Shown here: positions 61,470-64,000 of the stretch, piece after piece
Layout of the letters: the number at the start of each line of letters is the position of its first letter
Position numbering within the stretch: position 1 is the stretch's first letter
Source: Oceanococcus atlanticus
GTDB lineage: Bacteria > Pseudomonadota > Gammaproteobacteria > Nevskiales > Oceanococcaceae
Assembly: GCF_002088235.1 (NCBI RefSeq)
Contig: NZ_AQQV01000001.1
Location: forward strand, 1,054,001 to 1,118,000
Length of the DNA: 64,000 bases
Direction of reading: 5' to 3'
Made by a program: the position numbers and the translations under genes
Notes under the pieces: model-generated
Database searches by the model: none
Seen by the model: only the letters and a program-made list of their open reading frames with translations
Told to the model about the DNA's origin: nothing

Positions 61470-62738
61470 GTGACGCCCAAGCCCGCCCGCAACACCTTAT
61501 TTACTGCCAGCGCAGCGCTGCTGCTGTGCGTCGCGACCGTTGCGCTGGGCCAGCATGACGATGCCCTGGGCATGCTCGAGCCGCACACCTCAGCCCTGGT
61601 CATCAGCGCCGCCCTGTTCAGCATCGTCTGCGGCTTCTCACACCCCGACCATGGCTATGTGTCATTCGACCGGGTCACCCAAGTGGCCAGCATACTTTTG
61701 CTGGGCCCCGCGCCAGCCGCCCTGCTCAACGGCCTGGCCTCACTGCTGTATCCCTTGCATCGGGTGCTGCGCGGCGAATCCTGGCGCAGCGCGGTGGACG
61801 CCGCCATGGCCAATGCAGGCATGATGATCCTCATCATTCTGGCCGCAGGCAGCGCCTACCAGAAGGCTGGCGGCGACACCCCGATCGGCGCCCTGAGCAC
61901 ACCGGCATGGATCCCGTTGTTGGTCATGATGACCGTGCTGCACCTCAGCAACGAACTGTGCATGGCCTGGTTCCTGTGGCTACGCGAACGCAAACCGTGG
62001 CGCAGAATCGCAAGCTTTTCCTATGCGGTCGAAGGCTTTTCCATACTCATCGGGATCTCGGTGGCCGCCATCCTGCCGCAAATCCCGTTACCGGAAGGCA
62101 TCCTCCTGCTGATCATTCTGGCCACCGGCATGGTGGTGGTCCGCCAGTTGGCCATGCTGCGCCAAACCCTGAGCCGCCAGATTGCAGAGCGCACCCAGGA
62201 ACTTGAAGCCAAAACCGCACAGCTTGACCGGCTGGCCAAGGTGGACGCGCTCACCGGCCTGCCCAACAGGCGCTCGCTTGAAAATCGACTGGACACCCTG
62301 TTCGACGGCCCTGCAGAAGCACGTGAAGGGCTGTACGTCGCCATCCTCGATATTGATCACTTCAAGCAGGTCAACGATCAGCACTCTCACGCCCTGGGCG
62401 ATGAAGTGCTGCGCGAGCTCGGCAACATGATCCGCAGCAACCAGTTCAGCCAGGACAGCGCCGGACGCTATGGCGGCGATGAATTCATCCTGTGCCTGCA
62501 ACGCACACAGCGGCATGCCGCCCGCGACACCTGCCAGGCCCTGCTGCAACAGTTCAGCCAGCACCGCTGGTCAAGCACCAACCAGCCGGTACATGTGTCT
62601 GCCAGCATTGGCCTGACGGCGGTTCGGGCCGAGGACTCACGCACCACCGCACTGGCCCGCGCGGATCGGCGCCTGTATGCCGCCAAAAGCGCCGGTCGCA
62701 ACCAGTTGCGCGCCGACGACGATGCGCATGCGGCCTAG
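61470..62738 (+). CDS. Membrane-bound diguanylate cyclase (GGDEF)
   Basis: A 422-residue protein. The N-terminal half has about seven helices (about 8-235), without a sensor family I recognise, then a short coiled coil (QIAERTQELEAKTAQLDRLA). The GGDEF domain (about 245-415) has DALTGLPNRRSLENRL at its start and an intact RYGGDEF active site, so it should make c-di-GMP from GTP. The inhibitory site five residues before GGDEF (RxxD in many enzymes) reads FSQD, so product inhibition is probably missing. The start is GTG at 61470, with no clear Shine-Dalgarno. It is divergent from mraZ. Its stop overlaps that of the hydrolase gene in a CTAG palindrome. Confidence 0.87.
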   Translation: MTPKPARNTLFTASAALLLCVATVALGQHDDALGMLEPHTSALVISAALFSIVCGFSHPDHGYVSFDRVTQVASILLLGPAPAALLNGLASLLYPLHRVLRGESWRSAVDAAMANAGMMILIILAAGSAYQKAGGDTPIGALSTPAWIPLLVMMTVLHLSNELCMAWFLWLRERKPWRRIASFSYAVEGFSILIGISVAAILPQIPLPEGILLLIILATGMVVVRQLAMLRQTLSRQIAERTQELEAKTAQLDRLAKVDALTGLPNRRSLENRLDTLFDGPAEAREGLYVAILDIDHFKQVNDQHSHALGDEVLRELGNMIRSNQFSQDSAGRYGGDEFILCLQRTQRHAARDTCQALLQQFSQHRWSSTNQPVHVSASIGLTAVRAEDSRTTALARADRRLYAAKSAGRNQLRADDDAHAA

Positions 62739-64000
62739 GGCGCAGCCACCTCAGCAGACAGCGCCCGCTCCACCACTGGCAGCACCACATTCGAGGGGTG
62801 CTCGGCATCGCTGTAGATCGTCAGCAATCCGGTTAAACCGCTGAGCAGATCCGGCAAGGGCGGTAGGCCATGCGGCAAATCGCTGGCACCGACCGCCACG
62901 CGCAGGGCGTGACCTGGCTGAATCACGAAGCTGCTGGGAAAAATTTCCACATTCACTTCAACGATATTGCCCATGCCGGGCGCCTGCTTGTCCGCCTCAA
63001 TAAAGGTGTGCCACGGCTGGATCATCTCGCCGTCGAGATAACGGCTGCGCAGCGGGTCCAGCGCACGCATGGACGCGGTCTGGATCCCGTTGGTCAGCTC
63101 GCGTGAGACCCCGTTGGGCGCCACATCCGTCAGCCGCACAACCAGCCCCGCATCCAGGGCCGTGGTCGACATCCAGATGTTGGCCTGAATCGGTCCGTTG
63201 ACGTACAACGGCTCATCCATCACGGGCGTGGTGTAGGTAATTTCCAGCACCTCGGTCAGGCGATTGTCGTCACCACACACGGGCAGAAAACCAATGATGC
63301 CGGCGGTCCACTGGCTTGCGCTGGTCGAGCACACACCGTTGACCGGCTGTTGCAGGATCATGTTGGAGGCCTCGTCCGGCCCTGCCGGCTCGCCCGACAA
63401 ACTGCGATCGCCACGCAGACTCAGACGCACAGCCTGGGCCTGCGGGTGCGGCCAGTCCGGTTCCACCACATAGCGCTCTTCGCCGTACACATACTGCGTA
63501 ACGTCCGGCTGCTGTTCAGCGCCGCTGTCCATGTCCTTCAGATAGCGGTCAAACCACTGCAGGGCAATGGCATCCAACGAAGGCACACCATCAGCCGGCA
63601 AGCCCTCGCCACTTGAGCCGCCAAGGTGGGTCCATGGGCCAATCAGCAATTTGGCCTCGACCTGATCCTTGATCGCCTCATACAGCATGGGCGTACCGCG
63701 CTGAAACAGATCGTTCAGCCCACCGACCAGAAAGGTCGGCACCTGAACCTTGTCCGCCACCTCCAAGGGGGAGCGAATGCGCCAGAATTCGCTGTCATAC
63801 GCCCGCGCCGTACCGAGCACCGACTCCGCAATGGTGGGCACTGCGAACTGGGCCAACGAACCGCTGATGTGATCCAGCAAAACGCTGACACCGTCGGCCG
63901 GATTGCTCTGCAAACTTGCTACCGGCAAGGCGCCCAGCCCGCTGACCAGGCCCATCCACAACGGAATGAAACCGGCGTTGACCTGACCGCCCGAAAACAC
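62735..64000 (-). CDS. CocE/NonD-family (X-Pro dipeptidyl-peptidase-like) hydrolase, C-terminal part (cut by window edge)
   Basis: About 421 codons of the 3' part, open to the right edge. The visible end of the alpha/beta-hydrolase domain has VPTFLVGGLNDLFQRG, with the probable catalytic Asp, and LIGPWTHLGG, with the catalytic His. It is followed by the jelly-roll beta-sandwich (about 190-420) with ALDAGLVVRLTDVAPNG, SRYLDGEMIQPW and GHALRVAVGASDLP. The nucleophile Ser region is outside the window. The family hydrolyses esters or amides such as cocaine, cephalosporin esters and glutaryl amides; substrate here unknown. A Val (GTG) at the right edge is not a reliable start. Confidence 0.82.
   Translation of the reverse strand: MFSGGQVNAGFIPLWMGLVSGLGALPVASLQSNPADGVSVLLDHISGSLAQFAVPTIAESVLGTARAYDSEFWRIRSPLEVADKVQVPTFLVGGLNDLFQRGTPMLYEAIKDQVEAKLLIGPWTHLGGSSGEGLPADGVPSLDAIALQWFDRYLKDMDSGAEQQPDVTQYVYGEERYVVEPDWPHPQAQAVRLSLRGDRSLSGEPAGPDEASNMILQQPVNGVCSTSASQWTAGIIGFLPVCGDDNRLTEVLEITYTTPVMDEPLYVNGPIQANIWMSTTALDAGLVVRLTDVAPNGVSRELTNGIQTASMRALDPLRSRYLDGEMIQPWHTFIEADKQAPGMGNIVEVNVEIFPSSFVIQPGHALRVAVGASDLPHGLPPLPDLLSGLTGLLTIYSDAEHPSNVVLPVVERALSAEVAAP

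Overview
The window reads as one contiguous, gene-dense, GC-rich chromosome segment of a free-living gammaproteobacterium. The evidence is the complete mraZ-to-lpxC division and cell-wall (dcw) cluster with murB between murC and ddlB, the lpxC-dciA-M23-secA junction, the pilSR/pilA/pilBCD-coaE-zapD-yacG arrangement, divergent rluD/bamD, and PilR/sigma-54 pilin promoters. Lineage below class is not resolvable from sequence reading alone. A Nevskiales- or Xanthomonadales-like bacterium would fit, but that is inference.

Layout. 1-2434 (minus): start of a Flp/Tad pilus locus (flp, tadE-like, cpaB/rcpC, and cpaC/rcpA cut by the left edge). 2569-3417: apaH. 3449-9150 (minus): a three-gene module of a DUF1302 outer-membrane-type protein, a Ycf48-like periplasmic propeller and an RND/MMPL exporter. 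9269-15822: housekeeping genes pgeF-rluD, divergent bamD, nadE and sucCD. 15917-19471: a PP0621-type small protein, pilS, an unrecognised small ORF and pilR. 19478-24618: two tandem type IV pilin genes, each with its own sigma-54 promoter and upstream PilR-type half-sites, followed by two tandem paralogous GT-C/TMTC-like membrane proteins that are good candidates for pilin glycosylation. 24651-30593 (minus): a five-gene surface-glycan operon (GT2, GT4, polysaccharide pyruvyl transferase, asparagine-synthase-like protein, flippase-like membrane protein) lying between pilA and pilB. 30691-36165: pilB, pilC, pilD, coaE, zapD, yacG. 36172-41130 (minus): MutT/thiamine-phosphate-synthase-like fusion, argJ, secA. 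41285-43471: M23 endopeptidase, dciA-like (plus strand) and lpxC. 43785-61103 (minus): the dcw cluster from mraZ to ftsZ, most of it with 1-4 nt stop/start overlaps. 61470-64000: a membrane diguanylate cyclase and the 3' part of a CocE/NonD-type hydrolase running off the right edge.

How it fits together. PilS-PilR and sigma-54 control pilin transcription, PilD processes the prepilins (and perhaps Flp), and PilB/PilC assemble the fibre. The two GT-C proteins and the adjacent glycan operon suggest that the pilus or cell surface is glycosylated. The dcw cluster is driven by a strong sigma-70 promoter overlapped by four 10-bp-spaced MraZ boxes. lpxC has its own sigma-70 promoter behind the ftsZ terminator. 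The least explained parts are the tandem pilin/GT-C block with the minus-strand glycan operon, the DUF1302/Ycf48/RND module, and the small ORF between pilS and pilR.
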